Positions 8,052 to 15,623 of a stretch of DNA of 58,656 bases are shown one piece after another. A model generated the notes under the pieces. It saw nothing but the letters and a program-made list of their open reading frames with translations. It was not told the DNA's origin and did no database searches. Each line of letters starts with the position of its first letter. Position 1 is the stretch's first letter. Made by a program: the position numbers and the translations under genes. This DNA is from Candidatus Poseidoniaceae archaeon (GTDB lineage Archaea > Thermoplasmatota > Poseidoniia > Poseidoniales > Poseidoniaceae). The DNA lies in assembly GCA_028356125.1 (NCBI GenBank), contig JAOMTZ010000011.1, positions 1 through 58,656 on the forward strand, written 5' to 3'.

Positions 8052-8990
8052 ATGGCAGAAACCTTGGTAACCATCGCATTTCTATCTGCCTTAGCCATGT
8101 TAATCTCTCCTTTATTTGACAAAGGTAAGTGGCTGGCAAGCATTACTGCAAGCAGTTGCGCCCTATGTTTTGTCTTACTGCCATTTGATTCAATACAGCA
8201 ATCTGGCGGATCATCTCTAGTGATTATTTCCTGTATGTGTGCTCTAATTCAATACCAAATAAACAACGGTGTTGCTAGAAAATACCTCAATGGATTGGGA
8301 GGATGTATCACACTACTCATTCTTCTGGCTATGTATCCGGAAGAGGGTATCATTGACACCGTTAACGATTACTCTACACTTTCTAACCTACAAGAAATTC
8401 TGAAATCAGTAATTATCGGACTTCTGCTGGCTCAATTGCTAACGAATTCTTTGTCATTTGATAATAGAATTAGCATATTCATGATTGTTACAATCATCGC
8501 ATTACAATTGGGTGCGGATATTTTTGATGGCGATGTATTGTCAGTAGTAATTTCAGTAGCCATACTGATTGGTTTTATGCCATTCTTTGAAACCAAAATA
8601 AACAAGAAAATAGGAACGGGACAGGGGCGTTCAGTCGCATTAGGAGTTTCTACATTAATGGGTATCATCTTCATTTTCAGTTTAACATATGTTTCAATTT
8701 CTGGTGTTGAGAGAATCGGCGATGGAGATGGCGCAATCGCAGTATCCTTATGGCTAACCTCTGGTGTAACGCTATTCGGTCTATTTGGAATGCTATTGCC
8801 TTTACTTGGCTTCGATAACCATCCACGCCCAGAAGCATGGGGCTGGCGTATTGGTATAGCGATTAGTCCAATGCTAATCACCATACAATCCGATTTAGCG
8901 AGCCATGTACTGTTAGGTGTAGCGCTTGCATTACTGGTTTCAATAAGTTCACCATTGGTGTTAGAAAAGAAGTCAACAAAAGCGGTTTGA
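8052..8990 (+). CDS. Polytopic membrane protein of unknown function
   Basis: A 312-residue hydrophobic protein with about ten predicted membrane segments and short loops. I recognise no catalytic motif or transporter signature. The reading frame is open further upstream, but ATG 8052 is preferred: an AGGAGGGG ribosome-binding site lies just upstream, and the first membrane helix begins right after Met1. A conserved-looking loop with several charged and aromatic residues (DNHPRPEAWGW) precedes the last segments. It is divergent from the NSUN gene across 64 bp, and followed closely by another unknown gene. Confidence 0.7.
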   Translation: MAETLVTIAFLSALAMLISPLFDKGKWLASITASSCALCFVLLPFDSIQQSGGSSLVIISCMCALIQYQINNGVARKYLNGLGGCITLLILLAMYPEEGIIDTVNDYSTLSNLQEILKSVIIGLLLAQLLTNSLSFDNRISIFMIVTIIALQLGADIFDGDVLSVVISVAILIGFMPFFETKINKKIGTGQGRSVALGVSTLMGIIFIFSLTYVSISGVERIGDGDGAIAVSLWLTSGVTLFGLFGMLLPLLGFDNHPRPEAWGWRIGIAISPMLITIQSDLASHVLLGVALALLVSISSPLVLEKKSTKAV

Positions 8991-9015
8991 ATATGGGGAT
9001 GTCCCCCCAACTCTT

Positions 9016-9438
9016 ATGAGTGGAACAAACCCGATGAGTGATTGGAGAATTACGGTTCTCCAAGGGATGGGGATCCAGATGGGAAGAGCATTTAGAGAAG
9101 GCGTAAGCCAAAAAAAGAAGGTTACAATGAGGACTAAAGCAAGGTCCTGGAAACCGTTAGCAGATTTACAAGGCCTTAGTGGCAGAACAAAAGCGATTGG
9201 TAGCGACATGGGCCCATTGGTCGATGTTCCAGCAATGCTTAGAATTGAAAATGAGAAATGGATTTTCGAACGTATTAGCCAAGAAACTCTAACTCATCTC
9301 ACACACAGATTAGTTATTCACGAATCCGAAGGTCCAAGAACACTTGGAGCAACTTTGGATTTAGACACTGCAATGCAGGTAGCACAAGGAATGGCTAGAA
9401 CTGAAGGTTCAGTTGTTTTGATTGAACCACTTAGGTGA
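9016..9438 (+). CDS. Conserved-looking hypothetical protein
   Basis: A 140-residue soluble protein that I do not recognise. It has a basic N-terminal third (SQKKKVTMRTKARSWKPL) followed by a mixed alpha/beta region with regular alternation of hydrophobic residues, ending in a clean beta strand. No membrane segment or metal motif is visible. A second in-frame ATG at 9034 is an alternative start. It follows the polytopic membrane protein by 25 bp on the same strand and may be co-transcribed with it. The basic segment could contact nucleic acid, but this is speculation. Confidence 0.55.
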   Translation: MSGTNPMSDWRITVLQGMGIQMGRAFREGVSQKKKVTMRTKARSWKPLADLQGLSGRTKAIGSDMGPLVDVPAMLRIENEKWIFERISQETLTHLTHRLVIHESEGPRTLGATLDLDTAMQVAQGMARTEGSVVLIEPLR

Positions 9439-9439
9439 T

Positions 9440-9622
9440 TCAAAACATATCCATTATCCAGGAGACAACTCCCTCGTTAACGAGGTATATGAATCCTGCA
9501 AGCCCGATACAGGCTAGGTATATTTGTCTTGGACTGATTTTCCAAGCGTCTTCTGATTCCTCATCGAAGTATCGAATTAGACCTGCAGCTTGCTGAATAC
9601 CGCCGCCGTCTTTCTTTGCCAT
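9440..9622 (-). CDS. Preprotein translocase subunit Sec61-beta
   Basis: The small tail-anchored subunit of the archaeal SecYE-beta translocon. The cytosolic segment has the family pattern: KKDGGGIQQAAGLIRYFDEE, with the glycine run and the Gly-Leu-Ile-Arg-Tyr-Phe motif. A single membrane helix follows at about 36-55, close to the C-terminus. At 60 residues it has the usual length. I chose ATG 9622 since homologous proteins begin just before the KKDGGG motif; an in-frame ATG ten codons upstream is less likely. It lies downstream of an unknown 240-residue gene on the same strand. Confidence 0.9.
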   Translation of the reverse strand: MAKKDGGGIQQAAGLIRYFDEESEDAWKISPRQIYLACIGLAGFIYLVNEGVVSWIMDMF

Positions 9623-9667
9623 GTCATCGCCGAGAATGATTTCCTTTATCAACGCGACGCGCGGACA

Positions 9668-10390
9668 TCATTCCTCCTCTGACGATAAATCGACGAAAGG
9701 TATGTCTTCCTCATCTATCTTCAAAGTAATACCATCTGGATGTACTTCTTCAACTTCAATATCGATAGATTCGGCTTCAATTCTAGCTAGTGCACGTAGC
9801 ACAGCGGGCGCATTATCATCTGCCAATGCATTTCTTGCAATCTCGATATCTTCGCAATCACCCTTGGCAAGTTTCGTCGTTTCAATCAATTCATTCAGGT
9901 CGGTTCTGGCTCTCTGGATATGGCCTAACCAACTTTCAGTATTCTCATCACTATTTGCGACTTTAGACTTAAAGCGGCCTCTCCAAGATAATTCCCATGG
10001 CTTGTGAGGTAATGCTGCAACCAGGTCAAACACAACTCTTGCTCTTTCTTCTAGCGGCCCTTCGAGAGTAATTGTGTTAGCATAACATCTAGTCAACAAT
10101 CCAAATCCCCAATATGAGAAACTCCTGACATTCATCACAACGTCACCAGATCTAGTAGTAAACTCCCACCGTTGTTCATCAAAACCTGGTTTTTGTACCA
10201 TCGTGGGGGTTGAATTGCCCTGCATTACTTTGAGTAAGGTCTGCGCTACATCGCCAAGGTAGACTGTCGATATATTGGCTGGGTGAGCCTTAGGTCTGAG
10301 ATATCCTTCTTGGTCATATCCGTGTGTTGGACCAGCATTGCGAACCTGAGCATGCAAGATGGATTTCACGGGGTCCATTTCGGCCTGCAT
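9668..10390 (-). CDS. Hypothetical protein upstream of Sec61-beta
   Basis: A 240-residue soluble protein that I cannot assign. The N-terminal 130 residues look like a mixed alpha/beta domain. The C-terminal 90 residues are helical and then strongly acidic, ending DLSSEEE. No signal peptide or metal motif is visible. Met5 is an alternative start. It precedes Sec61-beta by 45 bp on the same strand, so co-transcription is likely, and it is divergent from the helix-hairpin-helix gene. Any link to export comes from position only. Confidence 0.55.
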   Translation of the reverse strand: MQAEMDPVKSILHAQVRNAGPTHGYDQEGYLRPKAHPANISTVYLGDVAQTLLKVMQGNSTPTMVQKPGFDEQRWEFTTRSGDVVMNVRSFSYWGFGLLTRCYANTITLEGPLEERARVVFDLVAALPHKPWELSWRGRFKSKVANSDENTESWLGHIQRARTDLNELIETTKLAKGDCEDIEIARNALADDNAPAVLRALARIEAESIDIEVEEVHPDGITLKIDEEDIPFVDLSSEEE

Positions 10391-10484
10391 GGAAATGAGT
10401 AGAATGGGCTCTACCCTTCAATAATCCGCTTAATTGAGACAAGGGTTATGACCGACCGTCTCTTTGGGCGAAGTAGGTGAAGAC

Positions 10485-10970
10485 ATGGCCGCTAAACCGA
10501 AAAAGGACCCACTCGCTGCACTAATGGCACTACCAGGTGTCGGAAAAGCAACCGCAAAGAAACTCAGTGACGCTGGGATAAAATCCTCCGCAGGCATCTC
10601 TAAAGCAGGTCAAAAAGGATTGGTTAAAGCAGGGATAAGCGCAATGGTTTCGAAGAAATTAATCGCAGCAGTCACCAAAAAAGCAACCTCAAAGAAACCA
10701 GCTGCTAAGAAGTCTCCAGCAAAAGAAACTGCTACCAAAGCAGTTTCAAAAGCCAAATCTACTGCAAAAAAGGCTGCAACTAAAGCTAAAGGAGCAGCCA
10801 AGGCCGCTGCTTCAAAAGCAACAGCCTCTGGTAGGAAAGTTGCTGAGAAGACTGTCAAATCAGATGGCGGAAATAAAGTCAAATCTTCTAAATCTAAAGA
10901 CGGAAGAAAAGGAAAGACACTCAATATTCCTCGCAATCTAAAGGATATGCCTTGGTTCAACAAAAAGTAG
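10485..10970 (+). CDS. Helix-hairpin-helix protein with histone-H1-like Lys/Ala tail
   Basis: A 161-residue, very basic protein. Residues 1-60 carry a helix-hairpin-helix pair with the motif LPGVGKATAKKLSDAGI, which binds the DNA backbone in many repair and topology proteins. Residues 65-140 are a low-complexity Lys/Ala/Ser/Thr tail like eukaryotic histone H1 and bacterial H1-like proteins. The last 20 residues (LNIPRNLKDMPWFNKK) are not low complexity and may be a separate contact. ATG 10485 is chosen for the AGGTGA ribosome-binding site at 10475-10480. The likely role is DNA compaction or architecture alongside MC1 (56804). This is inference from composition. Confidence 0.75.
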   Translation: MAAKPKKDPLAALMALPGVGKATAKKLSDAGIKSSAGISKAGQKGLVKAGISAMVSKKLIAAVTKKATSKKPAAKKSPAKETATKAVSKAKSTAKKAATKAKGAAKAAASKATASGRKVAEKTVKSDGGNKVKSSKSKDGRKGKTLNIPRNLKDMPWFNKK

Positions 10971-11017
10971 TATTCGAAACCGCTAGGTTGTAAGACCTCC
11001 AGCAATGGAATTGTTAC

Positions 11018-11200
11018 ATGCCAAGGCGCAAGTATGGGAAGTTGCGCAAGACAGTCGAACTTCCCGTCAAGTCCAATTGTTCCCGTTGCCGCAGTGGTAA
11101 ACACTGTCCAATAGAAGGCCATGAGGGCTACTTGGTAATCAGTAACAGAGAATGGACAGGGCCTTCTAAAGTCAAAAAGCGTAAGAAGGCAAGTTCATAA
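11018..11200 (+). CDS. Small basic protein with a zinc-finger-like CxxC motif
   Basis: A 60-residue basic protein with Lys/Arg-rich ends and a central CSRCRSGKHCPIEGH segment. The two cysteines in CxxC, a third Cys and a His could bind one zinc ion. It lies 47 bp after the H1-like gene on the same strand and may be co-transcribed, which would fit a nucleic-acid-binding role. Its stop overlaps the end of the convergent xerA gene by a few bases. I do not recognise a family. A short gene, but the motif and fit between neighbours argue it is real. Confidence 0.6.
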   Translation: MPRRKYGKLRKTVELPVKSNCSRCRSGKHCPIEGHEGYLVISNREWTGPSKVKKRKKASS

Positions 11201-12214
11201 TTCTGTTTCTTCAGTTTCAACAGTTTGCGCTCGCTTGTATATTTCGCGTAGGGTTTGGTCGCTGATCTCTAAATAGACTCTTGTGGTTGCGATACTTGCG
11301 TGGCCCAATAATCTCTGAATGCTGACTAAGTCAGCGCCTCTCTCTAACAAACCCGTAGCAAAATTATGCCTCAATACATGCGGTGTGAGCCTTCCCCTAG
11401 GGATGCCTGCCTCATCAGCCAAGCGATCCATTAATCGCTGCACTGTTCGAGATTGGAATACATTACCGGCCTTTGTTACAAGCAATTGATCTCCAGCGGG
11501 CCCTCTTGATTCTCTTAATGGAAGCCATGCTAGAATACGTGCAACGGTAGATTGTGTGAATAATACAAGCCGATCTTTGCCACCCTTTCCATCACGTACC
11601 ATGGCGGAATGATCTTGTAAATCAATGTCTGAAATATTCAATTCACATAATTCACTAACTCTTAGTCCAGTATCCAAAATCATGGTCACGGCTAAGTTAG
11701 CCACAGGATCTTCGCTACATGCTGCAGCCTCTTTGACCAGTGAGAGTTCTCTACTAGTAAGCGTACGTGGCAATTTTTTACCGCTCTTAGGCCGTATCAA
11801 ATGTTCAGGCCATTTTTGTCCTAACCAGTTCATTAGATGATTAGCTGCTGCGAGTCTAGCCTTAACAGTCGATGGCGATCTGTCAATCATGGATTGAACC
11901 CAGAGGTCTAATCTTCCATTGAAAGGCTCGACTCTATCCAAAAGTTGCTCTACGTTCATCGAGTCCCTTTCAAATTCAGAAATGATATCTTCACCGGGCA
12001 GTGGGGTTTCAATCAGATGTCTAAGCCCAATCATGTAGGATTTTTGTGTGTTAACTGATTTCCCCTCAGTCTTGAGTTGTGTGGTATATGTGTTAAGCCA
12101 AGGTAAATGTCCTCTGTGGACAAGGCGCGGCGGTAGCACCGGACCCTCCGTGTACAGACGTTGCTGTACAGCCTTGCGATTTGCCTTGTATGGCTCTGTT
12201 CTCATTGGCGTCAC
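11195..12214 (-). CDS. xerA: Tyrosine recombinase, XerA-like
   Basis: A 339-residue tyrosine recombinase. The N-terminal SAM-like core-binding domain covers about 35-140 and the catalytic domain about 150-325. The active site is complete: Arg185 (GLRVSEL), Lys210 or Lys213 (GKGGKD), His279 and Arg282 (HVLR), His305 (LLGHASI) and nucleophile Tyr314. Archaeal XerA resolves chromosome dimers at a dif site. No phage or plasmid genes are nearby, so a housekeeping role is favoured over a mobile-element integrase. About 30 extra N-terminal residues precede the core-binding domain; Met4 is another possible start. The 5' leader carries two hairpins (12222-12261). Confidence 0.88.
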   Translation of the reverse strand: MTPMRTEPYKANRKAVQQRLYTEGPVLPPRLVHRGHLPWLNTYTTQLKTEGKSVNTQKSYMIGLRHLIETPLPGEDIISEFERDSMNVEQLLDRVEPFNGRLDLWVQSMIDRSPSTVKARLAAANHLMNWLGQKWPEHLIRPKSGKKLPRTLTSRELSLVKEAAACSEDPVANLAVTMILDTGLRVSELCELNISDIDLQDHSAMVRDGKGGKDRLVLFTQSTVARILAWLPLRESRGPAGDQLLVTKAGNVFQSRTVQRLMDRLADEAGIPRGRLTPHVLRHNFATGLLERGADLVSIQRLLGHASIATTRVYLEISDQTLREIYKRAQTVETEETEL

Positions 12215-12221
12215 CGCCTAA

Positions 12222-12261
12222 TCTGCCGAAGCAGACCGTGCATCCCGTGTCCCGAAGGACA
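12222..12261 (-). promoter_or_regulatory. Twin UUCG-tetraloop hairpins in the xerA leader
   Basis: Read on the minus strand, TGTCCTTCGGGACA (12261-12248) and TCTGCTTCGGCAGA (12235-12222) each form a five-base-pair stem closed on a TTCG loop. The second has the exceptionally stable C(UUCG)G form. They lie 7 and 33 bases before the xerA ATG and 12 bases from each other. They could control translation or be part of a terminator/attenuator. Function is not established. Confidence 0.45.
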
Positions 12262-12402
12262 TAGGAGAATTTAGGGTTCCAAGATATGAAGCCTTCGCGC
12301 GAAAACCCTCGTTGCAAAGACTGAATGACATAGAAATTCTATATCCAAGCGACTTTTTCCAAACATTCTGTTATGTGATAGTTTGATATTTTAGTAGTAA
12401 AT

Positions 12403-12413
12403 AAAAATATATA
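12403..12413 (+). promoter_or_regulatory. TATA-box-like element for the CBM-repeat gene
   Basis: The A/T run AAAAATATATA lies 23-33 bases upstream of ATG 12436 with no ribosome-binding site between. This spacing is what is expected for an archaeal promoter making a leaderless mRNA. The FAS1 gene has the same arrangement. Confidence 0.5.
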
Positions 12414-12435
12414 CTGAAATAATCTGACATGCTAC

Positions 12436-15399
12436 ATGAGAAAAACAGTATGCTGGCTAATTGTCGCAATACTTGCTTTACAAGTATCATTATCTGGCCT
12501 TGATATATCAAGTGAGGACAACTTTGAACTAAATGAAAGCAATGAGGAAATTACGAACTTTGCAGGTAGGCAGAGCAACGGAATGAGCGGGAATGTTACT
12601 GCAGATTCAGATTGTAATTTCACTAACTGGAATAACCCTGCGGACGGTCTAGGTGGCCCAGTTTGGCAGAGTGGTGGCACTTATCCAATGTATTCGATTG
12701 TCGAGTGGCCTGCTAATTCTGGAGACTTTTATCAAACCACGATTAATACTACAGCTTCTCCCGAAGATGGTCCTGATCATTGGGAAGGACCATGCACATG
12801 TACTGAAATCGCCGATTTTAGTGGCATTTCATGGGATGCTACCGTGAATTATGATCCATGGCAAATTGTACATCATGATGGCGCTAATTGGATTGCACAG
12901 GATGCAGGAACTATCGCTGGAGACGAACCAGTTTCAAGCAGTGACCTTTGGGTTCAGTGTTCATCTGAAGATTCGACACCTTGTGATGAATTGATTGGAA
13001 TGGGCACTACTGTATGGGATAGTACAATGCTAGTAAGTGAAGGGGACATCTACGAGTATCCAGCAAATTCTAGCAATTTCTACATGGTGGCTCCTTTGAT
13101 TAGTAATCAAACAGTAGGAGACCCAGGTGTTGACCTCGATGCATGGGAATCTGAATTTTGTGATTGTAAGGATATCTGGAGCGATAGTGGAGAGCCAGTA
13201 TGGGATTCTACAGCGTCCTACCCATCAAATTCAGTTGTTGAATGGCCAGCCGGCTCTAACACACTCTACATTGCTTGGGCCGCTTATCCCGTAGATGCCC
13301 CAAATCAGACCGATAAATGGAGGCTCTGTGTTGGAGAGGAACCAAGCGGTAGCCCATGTGAAGAATTCAATGGCTACGGTGGTATGGCTTGGGATAATAT
13401 GACTCTTGTTTCAGCAGGAGAGATTTATCAATTCCCAGCAGGTTCAGGAGAGTTCTATTCAGTATCTCCTGGAATATCCAACCAAACTGTTGGTGAACCA
13501 GGATATGACCTTGATGCATGGTCTGAAAAGTACTGTACTTGTGAAGATATTTGGATGACTGCTGGTAGCCCAGTTTGGGATTCCTCTACAGTATATGCAA
13601 TCGGAGCTTTGCTTGAACACCCAGTTGGTTCAGGAGATATATGGATTGCAATCGCACCATCAACCACTGCTGGCGTTGAGCCAGGAGAGCCATGGGCTGA
13701 CGGTAATGAATGGGAACTATGCGGTTCTGAAGAAAATACCACTGGCGGGCCATGCGGCGGACTAATTTCTGTAGGAGTATGGACTGACCCGTCCAGAGTA
13801 TCAACCGGTGAAATTTATGAATATCCTGGAGGTTCAGGAGATTATTACGAAGTTATAATCCAAGGATATCTAGACCAAGAGACCAACCCTCCTGATCTTG
13901 ACTTGGACGTTTGGGGTCCAGTTGATTGTCCATGTGAAGAAGAATGGATGGCTAATGGGGAACCAGTATGGGATGCTTCAACAACTTATCCTACTAATTC
14001 TGTAGTAGAATGGCCTGCGGGCTCGATGATGCTGTACATAGCATCACCTGCTCCTGGCCCTGGTGATGAACCAGGTGTAGATCCTGAATGGGAACTTTGC
14101 AGTTCACCAGACGAACCTCCAGCCACAACCCCTTGTGCAGGCCTAACTATTGTTGGTGTTTGGGATTCCTCAACGAATGTAACATCTGGTGAGATTTACG
14201 AATATTCAGGAATATACTATCAAGTAAGTGCATTTTGGATTGTAAGCGCACCAGATATCGACATGGATGTCTGGACACCTATTGACTGTCCATGTAAGGA
14301 AACATGGGTAGCTAATGGCGAACCAGTTTGGGATGGAACAGTTCCATACCTTCAGAATGATGTAGTAGAGTGGCCAGCAGGTACCGGCCACCTATACATG
14401 GCGGAAGGCGCTGCAAGTTGGGTTGGTTCAGGTATGGGGACTCAAACTCCTGAACCTACAACCGATGACTATTGGATTCCTTGCGATAATTACACTACAA
14501 TGCCTTCTAGCAACTCTTGTGCAGGCCTAGATATTCTTGGTGTTTGGGACTCTTCTATGACTGTAAGCTCAGGCGAGATTTACGAATATCCAGCAAATTC
14601 AGAAATGTACTATCAAGTCAACCAAGGTAGTCCGTTTTCAAGCGTAAGTGCTCCAGATATTGACATGGATGTATGGGCTCCAATTGACTGCCCGTGCAAG
14701 GAAACATGGGTTGCTAATAACCAACCAGTTTGGGATGCAACTGTTGACTACCCTGGTAACTATGTTGTTGAGTGGCCAGCAGGAACTGGCAATCTCTACA
14801 TTCCTCTTGAACCAACAGGAGTCGGAGTTGGAGCAGAACCAGGTGTTGACATTCACTGGGTTCTATGTGATGGTGAAGGACCAAGCCCAGGGCCTTGTGA
14901 TGGTCTAGATGTACCAATTTGGGACAACTCAACCGCACCTGCAGTTGGCGATATTTACGAATACCCTGCTAATTCAGGAACTTATCACCAGATCATCTTC
15001 ATTCATGCAGATTCTGCAGGAGGCCCAGATTGGGTAAGTTATCCTGACGAATCTGGTGCAGAAGAATTCTGGGTGCCTTACTCTTGCCCTTGTAAACCTA
15101 CATGGGTTGCAAATGGTCAGCCTGTATGGGATGATACAATCACCTTCTATTCTGGTAACTATGTCGTAGAATGGCCAGCAAATTCTGGAGCATTATACCT
15201 CGCTGAAGCAGGAGGAATAACTGGAGCAGGTGAACCGGGAATCGACGGTCATTGGATCCCTTGTGACGGAAACCCTGAGTTAGAGACTGAAGACGAGGAC
15301 GAAGCTGAAGATGATTCAATACCAAGTATCGGCGTAGCCCTTACTTTGGTAGGCATTTTGTCTGCAGCAGGCTTCATTTCTCGTTCAAAGAAACTATGA
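12436..15399 (+). CDS. Secreted surface protein with 14 CBM5/12-like modules
   Basis: A 987-residue exported protein: signal peptide (about 1-22), then seven tandem double units of about 120 residues. Each unit pairs a module with the pattern GEIYEYPANSG..Y with a second of the pattern PVWDxxxxYPxxxVVEWPAGxxxLYxA...EPGxxxxWxLC. The arrangement of Trp, Tyr and Gly resembles the small chitin- or cellulose-binding CBM5/12 modules. Each module border has paired cysteines (PC and CPC), suggesting disulfides. The C-terminus has an acidic linker, SIPSIG, a hydrophobic segment and a basic end (RSKKL), as in sortase-type or tail-anchored surface proteins. The likely role is polysaccharide or particle binding. 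Carbohydrate specificity cannot be read. The promoter appears leaderless. Confidence 0.7.
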   Translation: MRKTVCWLIVAILALQVSLSGLDISSEDNFELNESNEEITNFAGRQSNGMSGNVTADSDCNFTNWNNPADGLGGPVWQSGGTYPMYSIVEWPANSGDFYQTTINTTASPEDGPDHWEGPCTCTEIADFSGISWDATVNYDPWQIVHHDGANWIAQDAGTIAGDEPVSSSDLWVQCSSEDSTPCDELIGMGTTVWDSTMLVSEGDIYEYPANSSNFYMVAPLISNQTVGDPGVDLDAWESEFCDCKDIWSDSGEPVWDSTASYPSNSVVEWPAGSNTLYIAWAAYPVDAPNQTDKWRLCVGEEPSGSPCEEFNGYGGMAWDNMTLVSAGEIYQFPAGSGEFYSVSPGISNQTVGEPGYDLDAWSEKYCTCEDIWMTAGSPVWDSSTVYAIGALLEHPVGSGDIWIAIAPSTTAGVEPGEPWADGNEWELCGSEENTTGGPCGGLISVGVWTDPSRVSTGEIYEYPGGSGDYYEVIIQGYLDQETNPPDLDLDVWGPVDCPCEEEWMANGEPVWDASTTYPTNSVVEWPAGSMMLYIASPAPGPGDEPGVDPEWELCSSPDEPPATTPCAGLTIVGVWDSSTNVTSGEIYEYSGIYYQVSAFWIVSAPDIDMDVWTPIDCPCKETWVANGEPVWDGTVPYLQNDVVEWPAGTGHLYMAEGAASWVGSGMGTQTPEPTTDDYWIPCDNYTTMPSSNSCAGLDILGVWDSSMTVSSGEIYEYPANSEMYYQVNQGSPFSSVSAPDIDMDVWAPIDCPCKETWVANNQPVWDATVDYPGNYVVEWPAGTGNLYIPLEPTGVGVGAEPGVDIHWVLCDGEGPSPGPCDGLDVPIWDNSTAPAVGDIYEYPANSGTYHQIIFIHADSAGGPDWVSYPDESGAEEFWVPYSCPCKPTWVANGQPVWDDTITFYSGNYVVEWPANSGALYLAEAGGITGAGEPGIDGHWIPCDGNPELETEDEDEAEDDSIPSIGVALTLVGILSAAGFISRSKKL

Positions 15400-15409
15400 G
15401 GCCAGGTAT

Positions 15410-15431
15410 TAATTCCTAAATTAAGGAATTA
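15410..15431 (+). terminator. 8-bp stem hairpin after the CBM-repeat gene
   Basis: TAATTCCT (15410-15417) and AGGAATTA (15424-15431) form a perfect eight-base-pair stem with a six-base A/T loop, ten bases after the stop codon. It is A/T-rich with no long T-run following. It may be a 3'-end-stabilising hairpin rather than a classical terminator. Confidence 0.4.
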
Positions 15432-15490
15432 CTGTTTGTGGTGGGTAAAACCATACAGATGCACCATCAACGGGAGCTGTCCCTTTAGCA

Positions 15491-15516
15491 TCTAAAATGA
15501 CTTACGCAAAGCCCAT
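15491..15516 (+). repeat. 26-bp intergenic repeat, copy 1
   Basis: The segment beginning TCTAAAATG and ending CAAAGCCCAT matches 16668-16693 at 20 of 26 positions. The conserved blocks are TCTAAAATG, AC, CAAAG and CCAT, at constant spacing. Both copies lie just after a plus-strand surface-protein gene and are preceded by a similar CCTTT-AGC stretch. The role is unknown; a 3'-end signal is one option. Confidence 0.45.
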
Positions 15517-15574
15517 CAAAATCAATTGTATCCGCTTGGGCATTCGAACCGGCCCTTTGAAACTATCAGAATTA

Positions 15575-15598
15575 GATTGTGCTATGGGGAATGGTTTA
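15575..15598 (+). promoter_or_regulatory. Shared promoter module upstream of the first lipoprotein gene
   Basis: GATTGTGCTATGGGGAATGGTTTA ends 25 bases before ATG 15624. A nearly identical module (18082-18103) precedes the second lipoprotein at almost the same distance: the GGGAATGGTTTA core starts 37 and 38 bases before the two ATGs. This is the position expected for a BRE/TATA promoter or an activator site next to it. Confidence 0.5.
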
Positions 15599-15623
15599 TG
15601 ACTATACAGTTTAACCACAAATC

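Noticed and set aside
8995-9006. GGGGATGTCCCC hairpin between two plus-strand genes
   Set aside because: The two-base loop is too small for the full stem, and it lies within a few bases of the next start codon, so a terminator is unlikely.
11195-12214. Tyrosine recombinase as a sign of an integrated mobile element
   Set aside because: No tRNA, direct repeat, phage or plasmid gene is nearby, and the catalytic domain and context fit chromosomal XerA better.
12436-15399. Repeats in the CBM-like gene as a possible CRISPR array
   Set aside because: The repeat period is about 360 bp, the frame is open throughout and the similarity is at protein level, so it is a modular coding gene.
15521-15570. 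A GGTTCGAAT sequence on the minus strand that resembles a tRNA T-loop
   Set aside because: The flanking bases do not form a proper five-pair T-stem and no acceptor or anticodon stem can be built around it.
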